A stretch of DNA of 64,000 nt from Typhlomys cinereus (GCA_023101885.1 JALPQD010000246.1:620001-684000); one strand, 5' to 3'. Numbered from the stretch's first letter, positions 1-12,574 are shown. The notes: generated by a model from the letters alone, not told the origin. A program made the numbers and translations.

Positions 1-1087
1 TGCTTAGAAATATGCTTTTGAATCCTATACTACTGTAAATATAGTTATAGAAAATAATTAAACCTTCAAAAGTGTTCATTGTGGTCTGTCACTTCATGTT
101 TGCTGTTGCCATGGGGAGTTTATGAAGTTTTTAAACCATATTGATTTTTCAGCATTTAGATTTACTTTTTAATTTCCCAGGGACTTGGACCAATTGTTGG
201 AATCTATAGGAATTAGCACCATCCTTGTCAAAACCTAATTTTTTATGTGTCAATACAGTTATAATTTTAAATTAAACTTGACTAATAAAATGACCAAGAT
301 AACTTTATTCATACTAATTATCCTGGCTTCTTTGGTAAAAATCATATCTCCCACAGCACTCAGTTATATTGTCTTTAAAGTACTATGACTAACAAGACCT
401 CAAACATTGATTTTTATGGGGTGAATTTAAAATGGTCAAATACTGTAAATGAATATTGACTAAATTTGTTTAGCCAATTTATCCACTTTGCACACTGATG
501 GCTTCTTTTAAGCTTTGCATTGTTTTTGGTTGTTTACTTAGGGTTTGTTAGTATTGACTAGTTTTGCTTTCAGTAGATATCCTGTCTGTCTATTCCAGGC
601 TTCAATGGTGGTGTTGAGCTGATTAAACTGTGAGTAACATTAACATTTTGAAGTGATGTTTAGAGGATAAATTTCAGGAAATTGTTCAGAGCGGTTCAGG
701 GGAAATGTTCTCTGGGTCCGTCACTAGCCAGATGGTGGTAGAAAGCACGGTAAGAAACGCACCTGGAACTTCCACATAAAGAACAATATACACCTAAACA
801 ACTTCAGAGGGTTATTTTCATAACACTCTTCTTTTGCAGCACTAACAAATGAATTGTGAAACTGAAAATAGAAACAGGTCTGCATTTGCTTCTGTGTCAG
901 GATTATAGTATTGTCAGATGTGTGAAGCTTTGTCTGCTGGAAGGCCAAGTATTCTTGTACCTTTTCTCCCTGAATTTGCTGGAGAATCAACAGTATCCTT
1001 CAGCAAGAAGGTTGCAGATATCACAAACCCTGACCATGATTTTAATTACTGGTTTATAGAGACTGTTCCTTTAGTGTTAAACAACCA

Positions 1088-1088
<1 letters not shown>
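1..1088. other. Unique AT-rich sequence, no gene recognised
   Basis: I see no repeat family or coding exon that I can name. A short open stretch at 918-1064 reads like protein but has no clear splice context and no family I recognise. Confidence 0.5.
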
Positions 1089-1090
<2 letters not shown>

Positions 1091-1132
<42 letters not shown>

Positions 1133-1134
1133 TC

Positions 1135-1171
<37 letters not shown>
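1091..1171. repeat. Compound (CT)n-(GT)n microsatellite
   Basis: A CT tract at 1091-1130 with one interruption is followed by a GT tract at 1136-1171. It abuts the tail end of a minus-strand SINE, so it is probably the grown-out SINE tail read on the other strand. Confidence 0.95.
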
Positions 1172-1174
<3 letters not shown>

Positions 1175-1400
1175 ACATGTATACAAGATGGGCTTGAGTG
1201 TTTATGTGCCTGTGGAGGTCCAAGGATTACATCAGGAATCACCTGTTATATTGCCTTATAGCGTTGCTTTAGGATTTCCCACACTGTACTTGGCCAGCCC
1301 AAGAGTTGCAGGCCCTCTCCATGTATGCCTGTCATGTTTAGTGGGATCCGTTCAGAATCCCATTGCTCTACTTCCTTTATGGTATTTTTGAGATCTTCCT
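1172..1400 (-). mobile_element. Degraded SINE, same family as the copy at 59845
   Basis: Read on the minus strand, this matches the body of the SINE at 59845. Shared blocks, seen here as 'cctgtggaggtcc', 'catcaggaatca' and 'gctttaggatttccc', occur in the same order. The head (GAG of the GGCTGGAGAG box) is near 1315-1325. It is more diverged than the copies at 47462, 50889 and 56002. The limits are approximate. Confidence 0.6.
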
Positions 1401-3015
1401 CTCAATGCCACTACTAGCAATGACTAATGTCAGACAGCTAACTAGTGCAGGTAACCCTAATTCATATCTGCACTTTTCTGTGGGCCAGTATCCGATGACT
1501 TCAATTCAGATTGTCAACAGGGTATGGCGACTCAAGAACAGCAGCACTGTTCTTTCACTCTCATCATTTTGATATCTTAGGTGTTCTATCATGCTGCTGG
1601 AAGGACTTTCAGCCCTCTCTCCAAAAAAAAAAAATTCACAAAATCAAATCAAATCACATATTCCACTCAAAACGCCAAGATTTTATTTCAAAGTATGATT
1701 GTGTTCTTTACCAGCCTAGTCACCAGCCTTTCTTAAGGTGGACTCGGTATTGTGAGTTTCCACAAGGATGTCTGTTAAACCTGGACCTTACACTTCTTAT
1801 TTCTAGCATAATTATATGTGATGACAGAGTCATGGCAAATTCCTTGTGGAATTATTGTTGAATGTGAAGCTACAAAGCATGGATCTGAAAGAAAACCTAT
1901 GACACTCATGTGACATTTTGGGAACACTGAATGTGACACTCACATGACATTTGTGAATGCTAAATATGATGCTAAATATGTCATAATATCATTCAAAGAA
2001 AACTGTTTTGTCTGTGAATTTTCACAATTCACTGAAATTTGACATCCAAACTATTTCCCAAGTCATGTCCAAGTTCCAAAGCTTTCTTCCTACTGGGTTC
2101 CTGATTAGTCCATCTGACATAAGCCCCTTTGAGAGTTAAAGTTTCCCCATATCTTTCCTGCACTGTGAACAGGATCCAAGCTACTGAATATGTCAGGATG
2201 TTTAGGAAAGTATCACTAGATTTTATTCTTGCCTCTCCTGCTTGCTGAAAATTGTTTATTTAGCAGTTAACACATAAAGAACTCATTTCATGTAGACTTG
2301 CATAAATGAGTTTTTGTCTACTTGGGGAAGGAAGGCAATATTGGTGACATGATCATTAACGTTGGCTTGTTGGGTGGTCGTTTTGGGTACTTTAATAATT
2401 GAATGCCATTTTTTCAAGTCAGGATATATTAAATGCATATGAAATAAATGTAATTTAGCTAAGGTGTGTTTCTGTAGTTTATCCATCAGTAACAATGTCT
2501 CTCACTTAACTGACTAGCAAGTATTCTGCTTAGAGAAAGAAAAACCTGAGATTAGCACCTTAGAAGCTAAGTAGTTCTATGTAATCTCTATCTCTTAGGA
2601 GATTGCCTTATGTCGATCAAATTGGTTCTGTGCAATACTTGAATCGCTTACTGACTCTTCCTTTATGAAGTGTGCAGCACTTTCAATAAAATAGTCTTGC
2701 TTAGTAAACTTGAGATGTAGTCTTTAAAGCTAAAGTTTGTTGCATTCCAATTTCAGAAATTATAACTTGAAAGGTGGACTTAAGAGTTAAACCACTTTGC
2801 AAGTGTGATTCATCTCACATGAATACAGTTCATGATATAAATAATTCCTGAACCTTATATATTATATAATATCTTTCTGAACAATATTTGTTGTTGTCTT
2901 AGGTTTGTTCTATAAAATTGGATCCATTGAATGCTGAATACTTTTGTGTTCACAATAAAAATTCACAATAAAACTGAGAATTAGAATTTATGTCATGAAT
3001 AACCCAATAGTATAA
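1400..3015. other. Unique AT-rich sequence
   Basis: No recognisable repeat or gene. Near 1898-1985 there are small imperfect direct repeats: 'tgacactcatgtgacatt' then 'tgacactcacatgacatt', and 'gctaaatatg' twice. Confidence 0.5.
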
Positions 3016-3046
3016 AAATACAAAACCTTAAGTTTTCTTATTTCAG

Positions 3047-3267
3047 CAACAGTTGGGTTATACTATCCTGTGAATCCTGATGATGAGAAAGAAAAACAAA
3101 TGAATACTGGTCAGCATTTAGCTGTTGTAAATGAAATTAAGCAGAAAAATCTTCCAAATGTTCAAAATGTAAACATGCTCAATTTTATAAATAATGCCAC
3201 TCAATCCTAACTGATGGAAAAATTTGATGAGAAGAGTTTTGGTGATCATAAAAACCTGAATTTCTCC
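3047..3267 (+). pseudogene. Coding-like tract, possible decayed terminal exon
   Basis: A pyrimidine-rich run ending in 'cttatttcag' (a splice-acceptor-like site) precedes an open frame from 3049 to a stop at 3208-3210. The frame is polar and protein-like, for example YYPVNPDDEKEKQMN. The same frame then stays open for a further 19 codons to a second stop at 3268-3270. I do not recognise the protein. It could be an old exon relic or chance. An open run of about 60 codons is uncommon but not rare in a window of this size. Confidence 0.2.
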
Positions 3268-3302
3268 TAAATTTATGCAAAGTTGCTTACCAGTAAGGAT
3301 AG

Positions 3303-3303
<1 letters not shown>

Positions 3304-3352
<49 letters not shown>
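3304..3352. repeat. (GT)n microsatellite
   Basis: Uninterrupted GT dinucleotide of about 24 units. No SINE body is recognisable next to it. Confidence 0.95.
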
Positions 3353-3354
<2 letters not shown>

Positions 3355-3829
3355 GAAAGACAGAAAAAGAGATACATGTCGTGGGATTAGACATGTCTGG
3401 ATATCATAGCTTTGTGAATCTCTATAAGCTCAGTCTTCCGAAAATATGGTGTTTGTCCTAAATTGTGGAATTACATGCTTTTGAATAATTTGCAAGATGT
3501 GTATAATTCCAAGTCTGGACTTTCCTATTGCAGTAGATGGTCCCATTTAAAGAGGGAGAGAAAAATTCTTTGATTCACAACTCCTGCTTGCTTCATCTTG
3601 CAGGGCTCTGGGAAAGTGCACAGGCACACGAGTACCAGTGAGTGCCACAGACTGTGCCTGTCATTCCTCATCAGAACAATTGGCACGTTGTTCATCAGAA
3701 AGAAAACAACTTGGGAAAGCATGAGTGTGCACTGGTGTACTAGTCAGATGAACATCTATTTTCTTCTTTATGTTTATATTTTTGCAACTTTTAAATGAAG
3801 TCTTACAGGTTGTTTGATGGATTGATGGA

Positions 3830-3930
3830 TGCATTTGTTATTGCAGTACCAGAAAAATGAATCCAGGCCCTTGCACATGCTAGCCTGGAAACCTACCACT
3901 CAAACATATCCTGAGCCACATACTTTTTGG
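3830..3930 (-). mobile_element. Old ID/B1-type SINE fragment
   Basis: The plus strand shows the reverse complement of an ID-like head: 'gggccttgcacatgctag'-type wording (here 'aggcccttgcacatgctagc') followed by a 'ctaccact..' and 'tgagccaca' series. This corresponds to the tRNA-like B-box to A-box region of rodent ID elements. Highly diverged and without a clear tail. Confidence 0.55.
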
Positions 3931-4439
3931 GTGATATGCTAGAAAACCAAGCCACCAGTTTGCTTATTAAGTTACTTCTTTTACAAGTCAACTTAAATTG
4001 GATTTGTTGACATTAGACAACTAAATGTTAGAACACATGCTATTAAACCCTTCTCCGGCAAATATCTTCCAAAAAATAAAGAACACCTCACCCTGCTATA
4101 ACACATTTTAAATAATTTGACATTGTATGATTTATGCATCCAATAGCTTGTTTTGCATTTTATACAAGAATCATTGTGTATACTTGTTAGGAGAAACTGT
4201 TTTAGTGTTCCTTACATTCCTTAGTGGGAAACATTGCAAGAAACAAAAAATGGAATTATTTTACTTTTCATTGATTTGTTTTCAATTACTTTAATTTGCA
4301 GGATCATTTTTTGTATCTCACAAGGCCAAAAGTACTGCAAAGTATATATTTTTGAGTTCCTTACTTTATTATTTCAAACTAGACTTCTATTAGATTTATA
4401 ACATCTTTGCTAAATAAGTGTCTGATTCAGACAACTTAG

Positions 4440-4785
4440 GTGAAAAAGGGATTTATTCATGGTCACAATTCTAGGCTGCAGTCCATAATGACTGGATAGT
4501 TCACATCTTCATCTGAGAGAACTGACCACACCATAGTGAATATGAGAACAGAGAGCAAAGATTAAAATGAATACCAGTTTGACACTAGCTTTTGTCAATA
4601 TGCTAACTAGATCTCTCCATCTTATCTACCTACTATGGTTCAAGTATTCCCATATCAATTATGTACTTAAGAGAAGTGTGCAATTTTTGTCCAGGGACTT
4701 GTTTTAACTAAAAAGAGGACATTCTCATGGAGTTTTTCAGAAGCTCACATAACTGGTCAAGTTGACATCTGAGAACAACTATCAA
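4440..4785. mobile_element. ERVL-type LTR-like fragment
   Basis: The segment begins 'gaaaaagggatttattcatgg' in spirit ('aaagggatttattcatgg') and ends with 'ggtcaagttgacatctgag'. The terminal 'caagttgaca' motif is shared with the ERVL LTR at 53275-53916 ('gtcaagttgacactaaa'). This resembles the widespread rodent and mammalian ERVL LTR class. No flanking TSD is visible, so the boundaries are uncertain. There is no internal retroviral sequence. Confidence 0.4.
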
Positions 4786-5040
4786 AAATACGTAAACTTA
4801 TTTGACTGAAGAGAAAGTATAACTCCTCCATATTCTTGATGCATTCAGGGATCTCTAGAGAAATAATAATAACATTATTTAAGCATATGCCATACAAAGA
4901 AGGAGGAAGGGAGAAAAGTGGAGATAAAGATCATGTATGATACATGGTAGGTGATAGATGATGGACAGATAACATAATGAATAGACAGATTTGGATAGAT
5001 GGTAAGTCATAGATGATGAAAGACAGACACACAGATCAAT

Positions 5041-5151
5041 TGATAGATAGATAGATAGATAGATAGAGGCAGACAGTCAAGTGGATAAATGGATGGAGAA
5101 AGATGCATACATACAAACATATATATATGTATATATATATATATATATATA
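5041..5151. repeat. (GATA)n and (TA)n simple repeats
   Basis: A GATA/TAGA tract lies at 5041-5068 and a TA-rich tract at 5119-5151, inside a longer GATA-like degenerate region (4920-5100). The reading frames through here (SIYIYIYI and similar) are simple-repeat artefacts. Confidence 0.9.
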
Positions 5152-5159
5152 CTGTAAAT

Positions 5160-8100
5160 ACAGAGATAACAGATGGTGGAGCAAGCACAGATGATAAATT
5201 GATAGTTATTGCAAGGAATCTGTTCATACATTTATGGAGATGCAAAGCTCTGTATCAGAAAGGTGATCTAGCAGCCTAAAAATTCACATGACATTTGACA
5301 GTAAAATACTTCAGAGCAGAATTAGATGAAACAACTAGGTACCTTTCTTAGCCAAGATGACACAGGAGATAAATACCATTGGTTATGTCACATTACATGA
5401 CATTCATTGATTTTGTACGTTTGTGTGATGTATATGATACTTGATCATCTAGTACCTTGTCCCAGGCCAAGCACCAGAATCGTAAGTGTCCTTGTTCTCC
5501 AGATGAGGAAAATAGATCGATATTTTGGTATGAGAAAATATTTTGCAGACTTGAATTCATATTTTTGCCAGAATAAATATGATGAATGTGGAAAATAGGA
5601 GATTGCATTGGATATATAATGATTCAATAATATTTATTATATACTATGCTAAATAATAGTGCTATTAAATTATTTAATTGATCAAAGTAAGGATCTGTTT
5701 GATTAACCCTGCTTATATATATGTTTGGCCTTTTAGCAAACATGCAGCCAATAATTTTATATAACCCTTCTGAAGACAGCTTTTAGCTGTATAATGACAG
5801 AAACGTGGTCCCATGTCTTTACCTGCACATTCTTTGTGACTATTTTCTACTTGTCATTATCTATCTCTTATTTACCCATCTATCTGTTAGCTATCTCTCT
5901 ATCCATCTATTATTTCTTTATAATCTATGAATATATCATCTATTATCCACCATCAATATATTCTGTCTATTCTATTACCTTTATTTTTTCTTTCTTTCTT
6001 TTTCTTTCTTTCTTTCTTTCTTTCTTTCTTTTTTCTTTCGTTCTGTCATCTAATATCTTTCTGTCACATATATCATCTATTATCTGTTATGTTTCATCAT
6101 ATATCTTTCTATCTGTATTCTTTTTATTTTATCTCAGCTTCACCTCTTGAGCTATCTGTCAATATGCTGTAGTCTCATTGTTTACATTCTCCCCAATTAT
6201 GAAAGCATTGCTGCCCCATGATAAAACAGAGAGGTGAGGAATTGGAGATGTGATTACATCATGAGAACAGCATTCTCCTGAGAGGAATTAGTTCTTTCTT
6301 TGAAAAACTCGGGGGAGCAGTTTTGCCTTCTCTTCATGTGAAGACACATTGCTATGTGCGAGGGGCCGGTCATTAGCAGACATCAGTTACATTCCTGCCT
6401 TGATTTGGACTCTACAGTCTTTAGGACCCAGGAAGAAATCTCAGTGATTGATAAGTTACCATGTTGATGGTATTTTGCCATAGCAACAACAACAAAAAAA
6501 TCTGTGTTGATCTTATTTCATCAAACAAGTATAAATGACAACACTGTAATTAAAACTCCAAAGAAATATTTTCATTGTGGAAAAATAACAACTTTAAAAC
6601 TCATATTCATCCAGAACAAATTAGTTAGACATTAGTTTTAATTAAAATAAACATTGCTCAGGAGGGACTTGTAATTATAATTTTAAACAAAATTAATAAA
6701 TACAGCTATTGAAGAAATGTTTAGACTTTTCAATAATGAACCAGCCCAAATTATTCAAAATTATATAAATATGCATTGTGATTAACAAAAATATGTGCTT
6801 GATCTTTATCAGTGGAGCTTGTGCGGTAAAGAATCATGTTGTTGTTGATACATGCATAATGCATGGATGGTAATGGTCTCTTGCTCTAGAAATTTCATGC
6901 GCTAACTGATTTTTCTTTACTACAAAGGCTAAAATGTAACATTCTTCTAGTATATTCATTTTAATGAATTTCTGGTAGAGGAAGTATTGAAACAACTACA
7001 TTTTTGATATTTATTTTGTTTCATTTTTAAGGTTAAATTTGTCTTCATATATTGCTTAGTTTTTCAGAAAGATGAGGATTAAATTGATCTTAGTGTATTT
7101 CCACGAATAAGCAGGAAATATATATGTGTTAATTAGGTAAGTGAGTTTTTAAGGGGTTGTTCCAATTATTAAGGAATTCCTTCTAAGAGTTTGAATCACT
7201 TCTATAACTACAATACACATATTTTTAAATCATTGTTTCATTTATATGTAAAATAGGGCCGTTTTCTCCTGTCTTTTATCAATCAGCTGTTTTTATGCTT
7301 AAGTAACTCTAGTTCTTCTGCAAGAAAATATCTATTCATGTAAAAAAAAATCTTGTTCCACCAATTTGCATTTAATTTGCATTGTGTCTTGAAGATGCTT
7401 GAAAATCTACTTTTCTTCCTCAACTGAAAATGCCATTTTCTTCATGCTAAAGTTGTAAGCAATGCTAAAGCTATGATACACAGGGAGGAATTAATGAGAA
7501 AATATTTCATTTGTCTGTGTGTTCAGCAAAGAAGCAGAAGTATGTTTTAGTAGAAAAGGTTGAATCATAACAGGGAAAGAAGAAAGGGTGGTCTCTGCTG
7601 AGGCAGAAGAGAAGTTGAAGCCCATGTAAAGCCCAAAATGCTGATCTAGACTCAAATTTAGAAGAGAACATGCAATGTGATACTAAAGCCACATTGAAAG
7701 TCATAGTATTAAACATGCTATTTAAAGTGTGATGAAGCTACATGATATAGAGGAAAAGCTGGAATATTTTTGTCCTGATAACAAATGCTTTCAGGGGCAA
7801 ACCAGCTTCATTAGATTCAAGATCAAATAAGGGTCTTTTCTCTTGTGGGATGTAAGTGATACAAGACAAAAGATCTGATATTATTTTCAGCTCCATAATT
7901 GTGCTTGTGTTCACATTCAGGATTTATTTATGCAAGATTTCTGAGGATGAGGCTCTATTTACTCTGGAAAATAGGCAGATAACTGTAAGCTTTTCTACTC
8001 TGCGGAAGCAAGTTATGGCTCGAGAGAGAAGGAAAGGAAGTTTGAACAATGAGGAATGGAATTAAAAAAAAAAATTCCACATGACCCAGTGGAAGTGGCA

Positions 8101-8779
8101 GTAAATCAGATTATATAAACAACATCATTTCAGTCATCCCAGAAAAGCATTACAGGCCATAGTATTTTTTAAATTGTTTCACAAAACCTTTAGTAAGATT
8201 CATGCCTTCTCTGTCCCCCCTAGCTTGGCTCTATCCCATCACCCAGAAAATAGACTCAAGTGCAGCCCAGGAAATAATGCAGCTGTTATTTTGTGATTGA
8301 TTGAATTTCTGGAGGGTGAGAACTTAATGTCGAAATGATTCCCTAATTATTTTGGAATAATATACAAAAAATTACCGCTAATCTAATAATAAGCAACTGG
8401 TAGGTTAGTATCGAAATTCACTGATTACTAAGTGAAAGAATTATTTTTCTGCATAATATTATTTCATCTTTTTATTGTGAATGGGTATATGCACAATGCA
8501 TATATATGTATAATTTTCAGTGTAATATTACTGTGGATATTCATTATGTATATTTGATACATTTCTATATATATTTGATAGATATATGAATATATGTCTA
8601 TATAGATTTATATCAAATATACTGTCATATATATTTAATATATATACATATATATCAAAGCATTCTGATTTCATTTTCCAGATACATAAAATTTTTCAGA
8701 ACTTTGTTCAGATATAGTTCATTACTATTAAATGCATTTGTTACACAACCATTCTTCGGAATACTTTCAACTTTCAATT
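5160..8779. other. Unique AT-rich sequence with scattered simple repeats
   Basis: No gene is recognised. The 5850-6130 part is a degenerate TCTA/TTTC pyrimidine tract. 6480-7300 is AT-rich with many TAATTA-like cores and no recognisable repeat, which is compatible with but not proof of conserved non-coding DNA. 8470-8660 is an extreme AT-rich block with repeated 'tttgata' and 'tatatat' words. Confidence 0.45.
5981..6030. repeat. (TTTC)n microsatellite
   Basis: TTTC tetranucleotide run with minor interruptions, embedded in a larger pyrimidine-rich stretch. The poly-Phe/Ser/Leu reading frame across 5794-6150 is an artefact of this. Confidence 0.9.
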
Positions 8780-9430
8780 CTGAATCCAGTAACACACTCA
8801 GCCATTCAGGGGACCAATAGCCCCTCTTTTTTTCTTCCCCAGCTGTGGACAACTACCATCTTAATGCCAATGTCCATGACTCATCTGGGGAACCACATCC
8901 AAATGCAATTACAAGTGTTTGCTGCTTTTTCTTTTTCTTTTTTGATTCAGTTATTTCTACTTGGTATACAGTCCTGAAAGTGAACGCAGCCTGCAGCTGT
9001 TAACAGGACGCTTCCCCTGATAAGGTAGAACAGTGTGGCTCTCTTACAAGAAGTAGCTCTGTTTGTGTGTGCACAGGACTCTGTAGATTTCTACCTGAAA
9101 GAGAAGTAAACAAATATGCATGCAAGATTTTATACCCCTTGTTACTTCCTTTCACAGTTCAGTTCTTCTCCCATATAGGATGACTGGACACTTCACAAGT
9201 TGTGTTAAGGTTATCCAGGGAACAATGACATGGCCAGTCATAAAGCCTAAGTAGTAATCTTATCCCCTGGTAAGTTCACATGTGCACATCAGCAGTGTCA
9301 GATTTTTATTTTATTTGTACTGAAAGGATTCTGCATCATAGCTTCATTCCCTTTCATGACTAAACTACATCCTATTGTGTTACTATCTACCACATATTGG
9401 TTGTTTATTTATTGACTTGGGTTTGAATAT
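8780..9430 (-). mobile_element. Ancient L1 (L1M-like), part 1 of a split copy
   Basis: The plus strand carries the reverse complement of old mammalian L1 3'-end sequence. An 'acaactaccatctt' block, 'tacttggtatacagt', then 'cctattgtgttactatctaccacat' split over 9371-9395, and 'tttatttattgac' follow the order seen in old L1 3' ends. It stops where the younger L1 inserted at 9431 and appears to resume at 13577. Diverged, so the limits are approximate. Confidence 0.5.
9420..9430. repeat. Left TSD of the outer L1 (ggtttgaatat)
   Basis: The 11-bp word ggtttgaatat here is repeated at 13577-13587, exactly where L1 homology ends on the far side. This is the target-site duplication of the 9431-13576 insertion. 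Confidence 0.75.
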
Positions 9431-10150
9431 ATTTTTTTGTATCAAGTTTTAATTTGGTCATTCTTTTTTTTTTTACATTTTTTATTATTATTTCCGCTCA
9501 TACAAACTGGGTAGGTACACCAGTTCCCTCCCTCTCTCCTCCTCACCCTGACCCCCGGGTTTCCCCTCCTCTTACCCCTCCATCTGCATCCCCCAGTGCT
9601 TCCCCCCCACAATCCCCAGAGAATCCTTTAATGTGCATACCAGGCTCTCCTCTGGGCCCTCTTCTCCGATGACATACAAGGGCCCAGTGACATTTCCCTG
9701 AACCCTTTCCTGTGTTCCCCTTAAGCATAGGAACACTACTGTGGCTGTCAATCTCTTGCCTCCAAGGATCTTGGTCCCTTTAGCAAATGCTAGACTTCGT
9801 GGGGTCAATAGTGTGTTGGACATTGTGCAGGGCATGCAAAGTCCAATTATGATTGCTTCGGCCCTAACTTGTGTGGAGTACCTTGCATATCATTGCTCCT
9901 CCCATCCTTGTGCTCGTACAATCTTACCGCCCCCTATTCCGCAAATTTCCCTGAGCTTCAGGATGGGGAGAGATTAGTCTGGCCTAGTTCTAGGTGGTCG
10001 ATATAGAATCTCTGAAGTTCTAGATTGTGGTTTGTTGATTTTCCTTTGCAGTTTTGCTGCTCCTGCAATGCCCTTTACTCCATCCTGATGGGCATTGTAT
10101 GTCACCCCCTGGCCAAAGACAAAAAAGTTGTTAAACTGGAGTCTTGTTAT

Positions 10151-10163
10151 AAGAGCACATTCA
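10151..10163. repeat. Left TSD of the inner L1 (aagagcacattca)
   Basis: The 13-bp word recurs exactly at 12751-12763. The outer L1 3' UTR reads straight across when one copy and everything between is removed, as seen in the uninterrupted copies near 28345 and 49375. Confidence 0.95.
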
Positions 10164-10167
10164 TTCC

Positions 10168-11310
10168 CACCAGCAATGTAGGAGAGTTCCCCTCTCTCCA
10201 CATCCTCTCCAGCATTTGGTGTTGTTTGTATTGTGAATTTTTGCCATCCTGACCGGGGTGAGATGATATCTCAGGGAAGTTTTGATTTGTATTTCCCTGA
10301 TGGCTAAAGAAGTGGAGCATTTTTTAAGATATTTGTTAGACATTTTAGTTTCATCTCTGGTAAAATTTCTTTTAAGTTCCAGGGCCCATTTTTTAATTGG
10401 GCCATTGTTTTCCTTGGAGTTTAGTTTTCTAAGTTCTTTGTGCACTCTGGACAGTAGAGCTCTATCAGATATGTGATTAGTGAAGATTTTCTCTCATTCT
10501 GTGGGTTGCCTTTGAGCTCGTGTTACAATCTCTTTGTCTGAACAGAAGTGCTTTAATTTCTCAAAGTCCTAAATGTTGAGAGTTGGTAGCAGTGACTGTG
10601 CCATTGGATGTCTGTTTAGGAAGTGTTGGCCTAGCCCAATCAGCTCGAGGGAGTTCCCTATCCTTTCAACTATGGTTTTTAAGTCTCTGGCCTGATATCA
10701 AGGTCCTTGATCCATTTGGAATTAAGTCTTGTACATGGTGACAAGTACGGGTCCAGCTTTAATCTTCTGCATGTGGAGATCCAGTTTTGCCAGCACCATT
10801 TGTTGAAGATGCTGTTCTTTTTCTATTGGATTCTTTGGGCCCCTTTATCAAAGATCAAATGGCTGTAACTTTGTGGGCTTATATCTGGGTCTTCAATCCT
10901 TATCCATTGATCTGTGTGTCTATTTTGGAGCCAGTACCAGGGTGTTTTTATGGATTTGTAATATAGACTAAGGTTCGGTATGGTAATACCTCCAGCAGTG
11001 TTTTTGTTACTCAGGATTGTCTTTGCTATCCTGGGTCTTTTGGGCCTCCATATGAATTTTGAGATTGTTTGGTCAACTTCTTTAAAGAATTGCTTTGGGA
11101 TTTTAATTGGTATAGCATTGAATTTTTACATTGCCTTTGGTAGGATGGTCATTTTTACAATGTTGATTCTGCCAATCCAGGAACATGGGAGGTCTTTCCA
11201 CCTTCTGGTATCTTCTGCAATTTCTTTCTTTAGGGTTTTAAAGTTTTCATTGTAAAGGTCTTTTACCTCCTTGGTTAGGTTTATACCAAGGTATTTCATT
11301 TTTTTAGTCA
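10168..11310 (-). pseudogene. L1 ORF2 fragment (inverted segment of the inner L1)
   Basis: Minus-strand ORF2 from the thumb/C-terminal part of reverse transcriptase to the cysteine-rich region. Recognisable pieces are [35 protein letters not shown] and TILPKAM near 11130-11290, and further along [17 protein letters not shown] and [17 protein letters not shown] near 10165-10290. The catalytic reverse transcriptase core and the endonuclease domain are absent. Frameshifts and stops break it, so it is non-functional. Confidence 0.9.
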
Positions 11311-11683
11311 TACAGCCACTCTGGCGAGCCATCTGGAGATTCTTAAAGAAATTAAAGATTGAAATGCCATATGCTATCCCACTTCTGGGAATAACCCCCC
11401 ATGCAGCAGAGGTTCACCTCGATAGCACAAGCACGACCATGTTTATAGCAGCACTGTTTACAATAGCAAAGTCATGGAATCAACCCAAATGTCCAACAGC
11501 TGACAAGTGGATAAGGAAACTGTGGTAAATCTATACAACGGAGTACTACTCAGCCATCAAAAATGATGAATTACTGGAATTTGCTGGGAAATGGATGTCA
11601 TTAGAAACAATTCTATTTAGTGAATTATCCCAAACCCAGAAAATTAAATGCCATATGTGCTCCCTAATAGGTGGCTCCTAGTA
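11311..11683 (+). pseudogene. L1 ORF2 C-terminal fragment (inner L1, direct segment)
   Basis: Plus-strand ORF2 C-terminus containing [36 protein letters not shown] and, after a stop, YYSAIKNDELLEFAGKW. Compared with the 28.7 kb copy it lacks two residues after MPY (a 6-bp deletion) and has an in-frame TAA at 11526-11528 where others have a tyrosine codon. The ORF2 stop is just after the SLIGGS-like end near 11680. Confidence 0.85.
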
Positions 11684-12213
11684 CCAAACTCACCCAGCCC
11701 ACATTGAGACACTCAAAGGTAAACCTATGTAATACAGTAATTACAAGGATTATGAACTGGAGGGATGGGGTTAGAGAGCCACACCAGACACAAGGAGAGA
11801 GGGGACCATGTTACAGCCGAGAAAATAGGCCTCCATCAAGGAATGCAAGTAAGTAATGTGACACCTGGTTAAGTTCACAGACATTCGTTCCTGATCATGT
11901 ACAACTGAGGGGTATGATCTCACCAGGAGGAGAGGGCATATAGTCTGGCAGATAAAAAGCAATCATTTTGCAAATGGGCAATTGACCCCTCCCTCACTGA
12001 GGTTTCCTACTTTTATTACATCTACCCTTGAATGTGCTATTATAACAAGACTCCCGTTTAACAGCCTTTTGTCTCTGAACAGGGGGGGACATACAGTGCC
12101 CATCAGGATGGAGTGAAAGGCATTGCAGGAGCAGCAAAACTGCAAAAGAAAATCAACAAACCACAATCCAGAACTTCAGAGACTCTATATCAACCACATA
12201 GAACTAGGCCAGC

Positions 12214-12450
12214 CTAATCTCTCCCCATCCTGAAGCTCAAGGACATTTGCGGAAGAGGGGGCGGTAAGAGTGTAAGAACAAAAGGATGGGAGGAGCAATG
12301 ATTTGCAAGATTCTCCACACTAGTTAGGGCTGAAGCAATCATAATAGGACTTTGCATGCCCTGCGGAATGTCCAACACACTATTGACCTCACAAAGTCTA
12401 GCATCAGCTAAAGGCACCAAGATCCTTGGAGGTAAGGGATTGACAGCCAT
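12214..12450 (-). other. Antisense 78-codon open frame in the L1 3' UTR
   Basis: A minus-strand ATG frame within the plus-strand L1 3' UTR, beginning MAVNPLPPRILVPLADARL and ending SLSFRMGRD. The equivalent frame is open with the same length at 27937-28173 (ATG) and 9741-9977 (GTG in place of ATG). It is broken by deletion or truncation at 48983 and 54571. Whether it is ever expressed is unknown. It may be a passive consequence of base composition. Confidence 0.25.
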
Positions 12451-12574
12451 AGTAGTGTTCCTATGCTTAAGGGGAACACGAGAAAGGGTTCAGGGAAATG
12501 CCACTGGGTCCTTGTACGTCATCGGAGAGGAGGACCCAGAGGAGAGTTAGGCATACACAATAAAGGACTCTCTG

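Noticed and set aside
918..1172. 84-codon frame with a protein-like first half
   Set aside because: The second half is CT/GT microsatellite, and the upstream acceptor is weak.
5794..6172. Long Phe/Leu/Ser-rich frames resembling membrane segments
   Set aside because: Translation of TTTC/TCTA simple repeat.
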